Below are positions 1 through 8,572 of a stretch of 64,000 bases of DNA, in pieces. The stretch is from Parietichytrium sp. I65-24A (taxonomy: Eukaryota; Sar; Bigyra; Thraustochytrida; Thraustochytriidae). The translations under genes were made by a program, and so were the position numbers. The DNA is taken from positions 553,279 through 617,278 of the forward strand of contig BLSF01000019.1 of assembly GCA_012862575.1 (NCBI GenBank), given 5' to 3'. How positions within the stretch are numbered: the stretch's first letter is position 1; each line of letters starts with the position of its first letter. The notes under the pieces are model-generated. The model saw only the letters and a program-made list of their open reading frames with translations. It was not told the origin of the DNA and searched no databases.

Positions 1-1
1 A

Positions 2-1893
2 AGCAGGAAGGACTGGCAGTACTTTTCGTTCTACAAGTACGCCGGATTGGAGCAGCCGTGGGCGTTGAGGAGCGCATTGGAGCGAGAATGGCAAGCGATG
101 GGAGTGCTAGGGAGAGTGTATGTGGCAAGTGAGGGCGTTAATGGGCAGGTGGCGGTTCCATCGGGGAAAGAGGAGGAGTTCAAAAGGAGCATTTTGAACA
201 AAGGAGGCTTGGACAATTGCTTCATCAATGTGGGCGAATCCATCTCGCAAGATGAGCAGTTCCCGTTTCGCAAGCTCAGAGTCAAGCTGAGGTCGAGGAT
301 CGTTAACGACGGCCTGGACGAGCCGCTAAAGCTCGTAGATCGCGGAGAAGAGACGAGCCCCGAGGAGTGGCACGAACTGGTGAGGAACAAGTCGGAGGAC
401 ACGGTGATCTTGGACTGCCGCAATTCTTACGAGCATGAGATCGGGCGCTTTGATGGGTCGGAGCGCGTCATGGTTGACGTGTTTCGAAACACATTCGAGA
501 AGTTGGACGAGAGGTTTGCAGGAGATCTCTCTGCAGAGAACACCAACGTCATGATTTATTGCACGGGAGGAATTCGCTGCGAGAAGGTTGGCGCGTACTT
601 GAAGGAGAAACTAAACGTCAAAACCGTGAAGAGACTGGAGGGAGGAATCGTCAAGTACTTAGAGTACATCAAAGCAAACGAAGGCTTGACGTCCACGTTC
701 AAGGGGAAGAATTTTGTGTTCGATGATCGATCCTTCTTGAACGGCGCCGTCAAGGCGACAGATGACGTGCTCGGAAAGTGCATATATTGCGGGACACCCC
801 ATGACGATCACTCCAAGTGCAAAAATATCATGTGCGGAAGAACACAGCTTCAATGCCCTGCATGCGCCGCAAGGATGAACCACACCTGCAGCCCTGCCTG
901 TAAAGAAGCCGTGGAGCTTTTCCAGGGGATGAATACAGAAGAGCAGCGGGCTTACAGAAAAGCAAACGTTAGCCGTTTCAAGCCCGAGCTGCAGACGCTA
1001 CAAAATCGATACGGCATCTTGGCCGGCCCAATGCCTCCCGGCCCAAATTCACGAGCGAGGGGGTTACACACGTTTCCGCCGCATCACAACGGGGAGCCGT
1101 CTTTTTCAGAGCTGGAGGCGTACTGTGAGACGGTGTCAAGCGTATTGACGTCGGAAAGTCGAGAATCTGCACTTGCAGAAATCCGACGAGCAACAGAGGC
1201 TCGACTTGCCCGTCCCCATATGCTCGCATCAGTGCAGCAGGGGCGATTATTGCGTAAGTAAGAGGGCTTGAGGTGGCGACGTCCCTTTCTTGTGTGCAAA
1301 AAGAGCTCAGGAGTTTCATGTACGCAGGCATTATGCAGGCACATTTTGATTATCTTGATGGTGAATGCCCACTGAATTGAGATATCTGTTTTCACTCCTG
1401 GTCAGGTTTTCTTGTACAGATTGTGCGCGCTAAAAAGTGTTTGGAGCTCGGGACATTTAGCGGTTATTCTTCTCTGTGTATCCTTGACGGCCTTCCGCAA
1501 GACGGCGAGCTCATCACATGTGACATCGACGAATCTGCGCTCGAAATCGCTCGCCCGATTCTCTCTGCGGATCCCCGCGTGAGCGTACGCTCCGAACGTG
1601 GAATGGATGTCATCCGCAGCTTGGGAGAGCCAATGGATCTGATCTACGTGGATGCAAATAAAGTTGGTTATTGGGAGTATTACGAGGAAATAATTAACAA
1701 TGGCTTGCTCAATCGGAATGGCGTCATGGTGTTTGACAATACACTTTTCAAAGGCGCTGTAATCTCTCCAAAAAAGCCCCAAAGAATAGCCCGAGCGATG
1801 GACAGGTTTAACCAAAAAGTGGCGGAAGACTCCAGAACTCGCCAGTTGTGCCTTCCGCTTTGGGATGGTGTGACGTGCGTCACTTTGGTCTAG
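2..1893 (+). CDS. TrhO-type rhodanese fused to a TrmR-like O-methyltransferase (5' end outside window)
   Basis: The frame is open from base 2, so the N-terminus lies off the left edge. Exons 2-1253 and 1406-1893 flank a 152-nt intron (donor GTAAGTAAG, acceptor GGTCAG); splicing is in phase and removes the stop at 1259. About 579 residues are visible. The first part is a TrhO/UPF0176 protein: an early EGVNGQVA segment, a rhodanese loop CTGGIRCEK with the probable active Cys near visible residue 187, then a Cys cluster (CIYCGTPHD, CKNIMC, CPAC, CSPAC). The second part is a class I SAM methyltransferase of the CCoAOMT/TrmR type: LELGTFSGYSS, DLIYVDANK, DNTLFKGAV and a DGVTCVTLV end. The splice joins LLR to FLVQIV and completes the usual run into the SAM loop. 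Family knowledge: TrhO hydroxylates U34 of tRNA, and TrmR methylates ho5U to mo5U. The substrate of this methyltransferase is inferred. Confidence 0.85.
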
Positions 1894-1921
1894 CTCTAGT
1901 GACTCGAGCTCTAGAGTAGCT

Positions 1922-3058
1922 CTAGTCTACTTCTGAATGGATAATTTCGGGGGCCGCCGATAGGTTCCGGCCGTCCGGTGACCCAGGGTGGATACGCAGT
2001 TCTTGACTGTCCAGTGCGCTGCGGGCTGTAGGCTCAGCCAAAGAAAGCTCGGCCGGAGCGATCTTCAGCTTGTCCGAGGAGAATCTCAGCGCCCGCGACG
2101 ATCCTTTGTCTTTCGCACGCATAGAAAGGGCCAAAGCTGTGAGTACGAATCGCTCAAACTGAAATAGGAAAAAGGCGAGGGTGACTCCGCTGTCAAAGTC
2201 GTTGAAAATGGTCTCGCTAGCGAGGGCTGCAATTTGGAGCACCATGACAAAGAGAAGAACGAACATTGAGGTCACGAAGAACACCCGAGCTTTAAGTAAT
2301 ACGCGCTCAGCGAGTACCTTCACGTGCGACTCGTCTGTCGAATTTCGCATGAGCTCTTTGTACCAGCGAATGGATGGCAGCATCACCACACTGGCTTCCC
2401 AAAAATATATAAAGCTGACGCCGGCGACTCCGAGCATGCAGATGCGTATGGTCTCGTGTACACTGTCCTCAGAAACTGAAAATACCACCGTGAAAGAATT
2501 AAACGCCAACAATTTAATCCCAGCAAGGAACCTGAAGGTTTCGCTGCTTAATAACACCTTCTTTCCACTGGTTCTCCGGAACCTGATGTCATGCTCCCAT
2601 AACTCCACAAATCGGAGCATGTACAGTGATAAGGTGATCATTTCCCCAGCACAATAATTTGCCATCAGTGTCGATACGAGCAAATTCTTTCCGAACCTCC
2701 ACTTCAAAGGGTCGGTGACTTTGAGTGAGCAGCTGATCACCAAAAGACCCTGAGACGCAATGTAGGTGTAGCGATTTTTGTTTTTGGTATTGGCCCAATC
2801 ACCAAGCAGATTCCCATCTCGCCAGGACATCACCAGCAGCAGCATTGGTGGGACAATGTTTATGAGACTCGTTGCGAGCAGCACTCTGTTAACAGCGCGA
2901 AAATAATCTTCCCCATAGTCGCATTCTCCAGTGCAGTTGAAGCAGAAGAATGTGGTCTCCCATCCGTCCTGGCACTCGCAAGATATTGAGTCCGCCGTGA
3001 AGTTATCTACGCATTGCTGATTCACACTGCAGGCCAATGCCACTGCGCAGGATGGCAT
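1922..3058 (-). CDS. EGF-like, multi-pass membrane protein of unknown function
   Basis: 378 residues from the ATG at 3058. The frame stays open to 3160 but has no other ATG. Residues 4-32 form an EGF-like Cys pattern (SC, AC, QQC, SC, EC) ending in CQDGWE, followed by three more Cys (FCFNCTGEC). About six or seven hydrophobic segments follow, for example VLLATSLINIVPPMLLLVM, YIASQGLLVISCSL, a FLAGIKLLAFNSF segment, CMLGVAGVSFIYFW and VFFVTSMFVLLFVMVL. The tail after about residue 320 is polar. The order suggests a receptor-like protein with an extracellular EGF module. No signal peptide is visible, so either an upstream exon is missing from this model or the N-terminus is exported by the first membrane segment. 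I do not recognise a named family. Confidence 0.7.
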   Translation of the reverse strand: MPSCAVALACSVNQQCVDNFTADSISCECQDGWETTFFCFNCTGECDYGEDYFRAVNRVLLATSLINIVPPMLLLVMSWRDGNLLGDWANTKNKNRYTYIASQGLLVISCSLKVTDPLKWRFGKNLLVSTLMANYCAGEMITLSLYMLRFVELWEHDIRFRRTSGKKVLLSSETFRFLAGIKLLAFNSFTVVFSVSEDSVHETIRICMLGVAGVSFIYFWEASVVMLPSIRWYKELMRNSTDESHVKVLAERVLLKARVFFVTSMFVLLFVMVLQIAALASETIFNDFDSGVTLAFFLFQFERFVLTALALSMRAKDKGSSRALRFSSDKLKIAPAELSLAEPTARSALDSQELRIHPGSPDGRNLSAAPEIIHSEVD

Positions 3059-3284
3059 GGCGCCGCAGCTTGTCGCCCTTCGAACGGCCCTTGCCTTGCT
3101 GCTCGCTTTGGCCTGCGCGCGTTTCGCCAACCAGTCAGCTTGTCTGGAGCGAAACGAGAACTACAAGTTCCCTGAACTGTTGAGGGAGGCTGCCTTGGTC
3201 AAGTATGGACTGCGAAACCGCTATCTCTCCTTCTGCGAGCCAGCAAACGAGTCGTCAGGGACAGACAACGACACCAACTCCTAG
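3057..3284 (+). CDS. possible short secreted protein, 75 aa (weak)
   Basis: The frame starts with a convincing signal-peptide pattern (MAPQLVALRTALALLLALAC, then ARFANQ) followed by a polar stretch with two Cys and N-glycosylation-type sequons (NQS, NES). Its ATG shares the tetranucleotide CATG with the ATG of the membrane protein on the other strand, so the two starts overlap head to head. The hydrophobic stretch lies opposite a low-complexity Ala/Lys/Arg frame, so it may be chance. No family is recognised. Confidence 0.2.
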   Translation: MAPQLVALRTALALLLALACARFANQSACLERNENYKFPELLREAALVKYGLRNRYLSFCEPANESSGTDNDTNS

Positions 3285-4546
3285 CACGCCGTAGCACCCT
3301 TTCTTCGCCTCGGCAATTGTCCAAATGGTCTCTTTATCGGACGATTCACTTTGAGTGCGTTACATCAACAGCGATCAACGTTAGCACTCATGAACACTCC
3401 TCTTCATTCATCACCATCGGCTATATTTTGACTCCCACTCGAAACTGGCGCTTGTATCAGCACAATCGCAGCTCACTCTTTCCGTTCTCCGCTATGCCGC
3501 ATATTCTATCTCGATTGATTTCAAGGCATGTATTTTATTTACCGGTATTAACAGCAAATTCGCCTCTGAGCGAAAGAAGGCCACTCGCAAAACTAGCATG
3601 AGTTGGTTTCACCAAATTTAATATCGCACGCGCTCAATCACTATAATGTTCTATCCGTTTTGCTGGAAGCGAAATTTCGGACCTTAACTAGTAAACGGAT
3701 CTCTTTGGAATGAGAAAAAGTGTGAGAAGAAGGGAGATGGATTTAACACGAACATAAGTTCGACACGATAGGAAGGCGAGTTTCTGAGTTATTCTTTTTT
3801 TTTGGAAAGAATCAATAACTGTTACTTATCAGACGCGGCTGCGCGAAGAGAAGCTGGGAGGTGTAGCTTGGAAAACGAAGATGGCTGGGGATGGTGGATT
3901 AAACTTGTCTGTGCATCTATTGCTAGTCTTCGCCCCGAGAACATTGCTGAAGCACTCGCATTATCGAGCCACTGTCAAGACAACAATCAATTGAGCACGT
4001 ATGGCCGCGGTAAGCGTACTTCTAAACGCTCTTCCCAGAGCATGAAATCTTTTTTTGATGCACATGAATGAACACCGCTCTCGACTCCATCAGTGTAGCG
4101 AGATGCGAGCGGTGCATTCGCACTGATGGAAGCTCTCGCAGGAGGGTTTTTGCGAATAGAGATCTCTGAACTTCTACAGGGCTCTCTTTGGTCTGACATT
4201 TACAATTACAATGCCCGCTTCACAGGACAGGCAACTCATCAATGCGATACAGCCCAAAAGGTCTTGGTCTTGTATTATTGTTATGGACATATACTATAGT
4301 ATAAGTGAATAGAATGTCCATCTCCACAAAACCAAACCCCGTTTTCACCACTCACTTCTCAAGCATCTCAAGCTCATCAAGCTCTCCCGTTCGTGGCTCG
4401 ACAAGAGGCATCTGTACGCGCAGCGAAGCACGTGTACGCGTGGCATACGACGGGTATGAACGAGGATATCACGAAACTTTGCACACGTACACGCGCGCCA
4501 CACGCACTAACGAAGACAAGAATTCCATCGACGAGCTCCCGACACC
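3285..4546. other. gene-poor stretch
   Basis: I see no supported gene. Short open frames on both strands lack recognisable motifs and look like chance. A run of T (about 3793-3803) and a pyrimidine-rich stretch before 4547 are the only visible features; the last few hundred bases presumably hold the promoter and leader of the ankyrin gene. Confidence 0.5.
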
Positions 4547-6439
4547 ATGCCTGCCAAGGACGAGCCCCTCGGCTGCGGGCACACGTGGGACCTGGAGCTG
4601 TCGGACTCGATGGGGATGACTTGTGAAGGGCCACAATGCAACGGAGCAGAAGTGCAACCCGGAGAGCCTATGATTGGGTGCAGGACATGTGACAAGGACT
4701 GGTGTATCCGCTGCTGCTTTGCCGGTGAGCCGACCTTGTCCAGCGCGGTGGTGGGAAAGTGGCCTAGCAGTCATGTTCATGCAGCTCAGAGCGGCAACGT
4801 TTCGGGAGACGAGGAGTCTGCGGATGAGATGGGCTGGACGCCAATGCACTGGGCTTGCTGGGCGGCCAAGGACAAGCCGTTTCAACTTCCGCAAAAGCAG
4901 GAGCAGCTTTCGGTTAAGGACAAGTTGGGTCAGACACCGATTATGGTGCTCTGCCGACTGGGGGCAGAGATGGACAAACTTGGAAACCTTTTGGATGGGT
5001 TGCCAAGCACAGAGGAAAAGGATGAGTTTGGAAGATCCGCTCTGATCCACTTTTGCACTGGGGACAGCAATCGTGAGGGAAGGAAAGATGTGTTGGCGAA
5101 GCTGTGCTCCAAGGCCGGGAATGATCTCGATAGCTTGGATGCATTTGGCTACTGCGCGCTGCATCACGCGGTGATGAGTCGTGATCATGAACTCGTTCGG
5201 GGGCTCTTGTCGGCGGGGGCGAGCGTCTCCACGAAGACAGGAGAAGGGTACTCTCCGCTCTTCCTCTGCATCTCCGGCGAAGGATCGGAGAATGGGTGTG
5301 ACTTGCAGGTACTGCAGCTCCTCCTCGCAAGTGGAGCGGACGTCAACGAAACCTTCGAGGAGGGCGACAACATGATGAGCCCTCTTTTGCTCTGCGCTGC
5401 CGAAGGGTACGGGGAAGCCATGGAAATGTTGCTAAAGAACGGCGCCGACGTGCACTACACGGACTCACAGCAGATGAACGCCATGCATTATTGTGTTCTC
5501 GAAGAGTCTGACAGCGAAGAAAATAGCGGGCCTGGAGCCGGCAAATCATTTGTGCAGTCCATCAAAGCTCTTTTGGATGCCGTTTCATCTGAAGGATCCA
5601 AGTCAAAGCTGTTGAATAGCAAGAATGCAGAAGGTATGACCCCACTTTTGCTAGCGTGTGAGTGCCAAACCTTCGCGGCTGTGAATATCCTCGTGGAGAG
5701 TGGTTCTGATGTCAATTTGGGTCGTGAGAGTGATGGCGTAACGGCCTTGCATCTTGCTTGCATCGCTGGCAACGCGGCAGCTGTGAAAGCTCTACTCAAA
5801 GGCGGGGCTCTAGCGGATCAAACCTGTCACTCCTCAGCTGGTGGGTATGCTGCTCTACACTTTGCAGCTCAGAATCCAAACGACTCCTCTGAGAGTGTCT
5901 TCAAAGAGTTACTTAATGCAGGCGCGAACGCGAATTTGAAGACAGAAGGCGAAGGGCTCGCTCCTCTGCATATCGCTGCGTTGCTATGTTCTAAAGCAGT
6001 CTGTTCACTTCTAATCGAAAAGGGAGCAAAGGTAGACGAAACGGACAACGATGGTGACACTGCACTACATAACGCTGCTGGGAAACAGGAGAACGGCGAA
6101 GACCGCGTCGAAATTGCGGAGCTGTTGCTTGCGCACGGCGCTCCTCTCGAGGTGGCTAATAGAAAGGGATTCACACCACTTGCAGCAGCCGCAGCCGCGG
6201 AAAATCGTCCGGTCGCTGCACTCTTGGTTAACAGCGGTGCTAAAGCGGTGACGATTGAGGTGAACGAGGCGACGAATGAAATGGGAGTTGTGGCTGAAGG
6301 TGCCGAAGGTGAAGAGAGAGAAAACGAAGAGGAAGTCGCTGATGAGGAACCCTCAGATAAAGCTGGCAAGAAAAAGGCCAAAAAGAGACGTGCAATGATG
6401 GGCCTCGGGAGAAACTCTAAGAAGGCCAAGGACGAATGA
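4547..6439 (+). CDS. ankyrin-repeat protein with N-terminal Cys/His cluster
   Basis: 630 residues, intronless, ATG preceded by CGACACC. Residues 10-57 form a possible zinc-binding module: C10, H12, C26, C31, C45, C48, C53, C56 and C57, ending CRTCDKDWCIRCC, which resembles ZZ, RING or IBR fingers without matching one cleanly. From about residue 95 to 565 there are roughly a dozen ankyrin repeats, with signatures such as GWTPMHWACW, GYCALHHAVMSRDHELVRGL, GVTALHLACIAGNAAAVKAL and GDTALHNAAG. The C-terminus is acidic (GEERENEEEVADEEP), then strongly basic (KAGKKKAKKRRA), a possible nuclear signal. Ankyrin arrays bind proteins, so a scaffold or adaptor role is likely; the partner is unknown. Confidence 0.88.
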   Translation: MPAKDEPLGCGHTWDLELSDSMGMTCEGPQCNGAEVQPGEPMIGCRTCDKDWCIRCCFAGEPTLSSAVVGKWPSSHVHAAQSGNVSGDEESADEMGWTPMHWACWAAKDKPFQLPQKQEQLSVKDKLGQTPIMVLCRLGAEMDKLGNLLDGLPSTEEKDEFGRSALIHFCTGDSNREGRKDVLAKLCSKAGNDLDSLDAFGYCALHHAVMSRDHELVRGLLSAGASVSTKTGEGYSPLFLCISGEGSENGCDLQVLQLLLASGADVNETFEEGDNMMSPLLLCAAEGYGEAMEMLLKNGADVHYTDSQQMNAMHYCVLEESDSEENSGPGAGKSFVQSIKALLDAVSSEGSKSKLLNSKNAEGMTPLLLACECQTFAAVNILVESGSDVNLGRESDGVTALHLACIAGNAAAVKALLKGGALADQTCHSSAGGYAALHFAAQNPNDSSESVFKELLNAGANANLKTEGEGLAPLHIAALLCSKAVCSLLIEKGAKVDETDNDGDTALHNAAGKQENGEDRVEIAELLLAHGAPLEVANRKGFTPLAAAAAAENRPVAALLVNSGAKAVTIEVNEATNEMGVVAEGAEGEERENEEEVADEEPSDKAGKKKAKKRRAMMGLGRNSKKAKDE

Positions 6440-6784
6440 ATCTGGCGAGAGAACTTGATGGTTGTGCATATATATTTACAAAACATTTGTGTTTTTAAAA
6501 GTTTTTTTTACTGCGAGTGAACTAACAGTTAAAAGTGATTGCTGTACTTCTTTTTTGGAAGTCTCGATGCTCAACGAGGCCTCATGTGAACTCTATTCCT
6601 TGTCTCGCAGAGTGAGAGTAGTGAGAGCCTCGAAAAATGGGTTTGTAAAAGAATCTATCTTTCGACTGGTTTACTTTTTAGTTGCTGTTGCGCAGACGAG
6701 ACCGAAACTCTTCTCGCTCTACGAGTTCAAGATAGACGGGACGCAAAGGATTTACAGCGGCAAGGCACTTTAAAGCACATTGGC
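6440..6784. other. convergent 3' intergenic region
   Basis: This lies between two convergent genes and should hold their 3' untranslated ends and polyadenylation signals. A T-rich run near 6484-6512 is the only notable feature. No gene is supported. Confidence 0.5.
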
Positions 6785-8572
6785 CTAATTTGAGTCAGTG
6801 AAGTTCGCAGGTACTTGCAAAAGAAATTTGCGATATGCGTCATTCTGGGTCTCTTCCACATAGAAGAAGCCAATCTGAGTCAGAAAGTTCAACAAGCTCT
6901 TGTCATCCTCGGCCGAGGCCACCTGGATCCCAACAAGCACACGGCCCACATCCGCTCCGTGATTCCTGTAGTGGAAAAGCGTTACGTTCTGGCTAACTCC
7001 CGAGGGGCCATTCAGCTGGGCGAGGAAGTCTTTCAGAGCCCCGGGACGTTCCGGAAACTCAAACCTGAAAATGCGTTCCTCACTACCCCGTAAGGCCCTA
7101 CCGCCAGCGAGGTATCTAATGTGCGTCTTTGCGAGGTCGTTGTCCGCAAGGTCGTATACAATGTAATCGTCCTCGCTGCGCAGTGAGTCGAGAACCTTGG
7201 CCTTGTCTTCCTTGGAGGTGGCCTGGAAGTTGAGGATGATGTTTGCCTTTCCAGCGTTCTGAGGGTCGAATCGGTAAGAGAACTCGGTGACGTTGCGAGG
7301 GAAAATGCGCTCGTAGAGCTTCCAAAACTCGCCGCGCTTTTCCGGAATCGAAATTGCAACGAGGTTTTCAGACGAGTCGGCACGCTCGGAGACAAACCGC
7401 AAGCGGTCAAAGTCCATGTTTGCACCTGATGCGACCGCGATAAGCGTCTTGCCCTGAATACCGGTGTTCTGTACGTACCTCACCAGACCGGCAATGCCGA
7501 GTGCGCCGGCAGGCTCCAGGATTCCGCGGGTCTCATTAAAGCCAATCTTAATTGCCTGGCAAATTTCATCCGTGGTGCAGGTGATCATGCCATCGCAAAG
7601 CTCTTTGATGAGGGGAAAGGTGTTTTTGCCCACAGTTCTCACCGAAGCCCCGTCTGCGAACAGGCCCACCTGATCTAATGTAACGACCTCTCCCTTGGCA
7701 AGAGATGCTGTCATGCCGGCGGCGTCCTTCGCCTCCACTCCAATCATCTTGACGTGCGGAAGAACCTTTTTCATGTAGACACTCACACCGGCAAGGAGAC
7801 CACCTCCTCCGACGCAGCAAAAGATTGCATCGAGGTTCTTTTGGTGCTTGCTCGGCAATTGTTTGACAATCTCCATACCGATGGTTCCCTGGCCAGCAAT
7901 GACGAGCGGATCATCGAAAGGGTGAATCAAGGTTCTCCCTTCGGCGGCCATGCGAAGGGCCTCCGCCTGAGCCTCGTCGTAGTTTTGCCCGTGTAGTTTG
8001 ACATTTCCACCATGCTTGCGCACAGAATCGACCTTGATGCGAGGGGTAGCCAGAGGCATGACGATGATCGCGTCGATGCCAAGGTTTTTGGCAGCCAAGG
8101 CGACGCCCTGGGCGTGGTTCCCTGCACTGCAAGCCACAATTCCCTTCTCGAGCCTCTCAGGTGGGAGGGAGACAATCTTGTTGTACGCCCCGCGAATCTT
8201 GAAGGAGTGCACCGGTTGCAAATCCTCGCGCTTAAAGTAGATGTGATTGCCCAACAGCTGAGAAAGAGTATGCGCGTAGGTCAGGTCAGTTTCTGCTGCC
8301 ACATCATACACCACGCTCTGAGCGGCGAGCACACTTCGCAGGTACTCGTCAATCATCTGCTCCTTTCTTAGGAGGTCCAGCCCACTGGCGATGCGATTAA
8401 AGCTCTTGCCGTCGTTCTGGCCCATCAAACTCTCCGAAAGGTCGGGCGGCCAGCTCGCCGAGCTCGTTCTGGCGAGCGGCTTCACAGGGAGGTCACTTTT
8501 CGAATCAGAGGCGAGCCTTCTCCATCCGAGCTGCCAGGTCGGCCGTCTAGCATGTGCGCCAACAGCCCTCAT
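6785..8572 (-). CDS. ilvA: threonine deaminase (threonine ammonia-lyase), biosynthetic
   Basis: 595 residues, intronless. It converts threonine to 2-oxobutanoate with PLP, the first step of isoleucine synthesis. Residues 1-30 (MRAVGAHARRPTWQLGWRRL onward) are rich in Arg and lack acidic residues at the start, as in a mitochondrial presequence. The fold type II PLP core shows FKREDLQPVHSFKIRGAY with the Schiff-base Lys near 125, SAGNHAQGVA, and the phosphate-binding GGGGLLAG. Two ACT-like regulatory regions follow, from about 400 to 495 and 500 to 590 (KRGEFWKLYERIFPRNVTEF and FEFPERPGALKDFLAQL). This is the long form that is normally feedback-inhibited by isoleucine, unlike the short catabolic form. 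Length and order fit the family. Confidence 0.95.
   Translation of the reverse strand: MRAVGAHARRPTWQLGWRRLASDSKSDLPVKPLARTSSASWPPDLSESLMGQNDGKSFNRIASGLDLLRKEQMIDEYLRSVLAAQSVVYDVAAETDLTYAHTLSQLLGNHIYFKREDLQPVHSFKIRGAYNKIVSLPPERLEKGIVACSAGNHAQGVALAAKNLGIDAIIVMPLATPRIKVDSVRKHGGNVKLHGQNYDEAQAEALRMAAEGRTLIHPFDDPLVIAGQGTIGMEIVKQLPSKHQKNLDAIFCCVGGGGLLAGVSVYMKKVLPHVKMIGVEAKDAAGMTASLAKGEVVTLDQVGLFADGASVRTVGKNTFPLIKELCDGMITCTTDEICQAIKIGFNETRGILEPAGALGIAGLVRYVQNTGIQGKTLIAVASGANMDFDRLRFVSERADSSENLVAISIPEKRGEFWKLYERIFPRNVTEFSYRFDPQNAGKANIILNFQATSKEDKAKVLDSLRSEDDYIVYDLADNDLAKTHIRYLAGGRALRGSEERIFRFEFPERPGALKDFLAQLNGPSGVSQNVTLFHYRNHGADVGRVLVGIQVASAEDDKSLLNFLTQIGFFYVEETQNDAYRKFLLQVPANFTDSN

Noticed and set aside
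1423-1893. A separate methyltransferase gene starting at GTG 1423
   Set aside because: It would lack the N-terminal part of the SAM fold and begin at a non-ATG codon; the in-phase intron joins it to the rhodanese frame.
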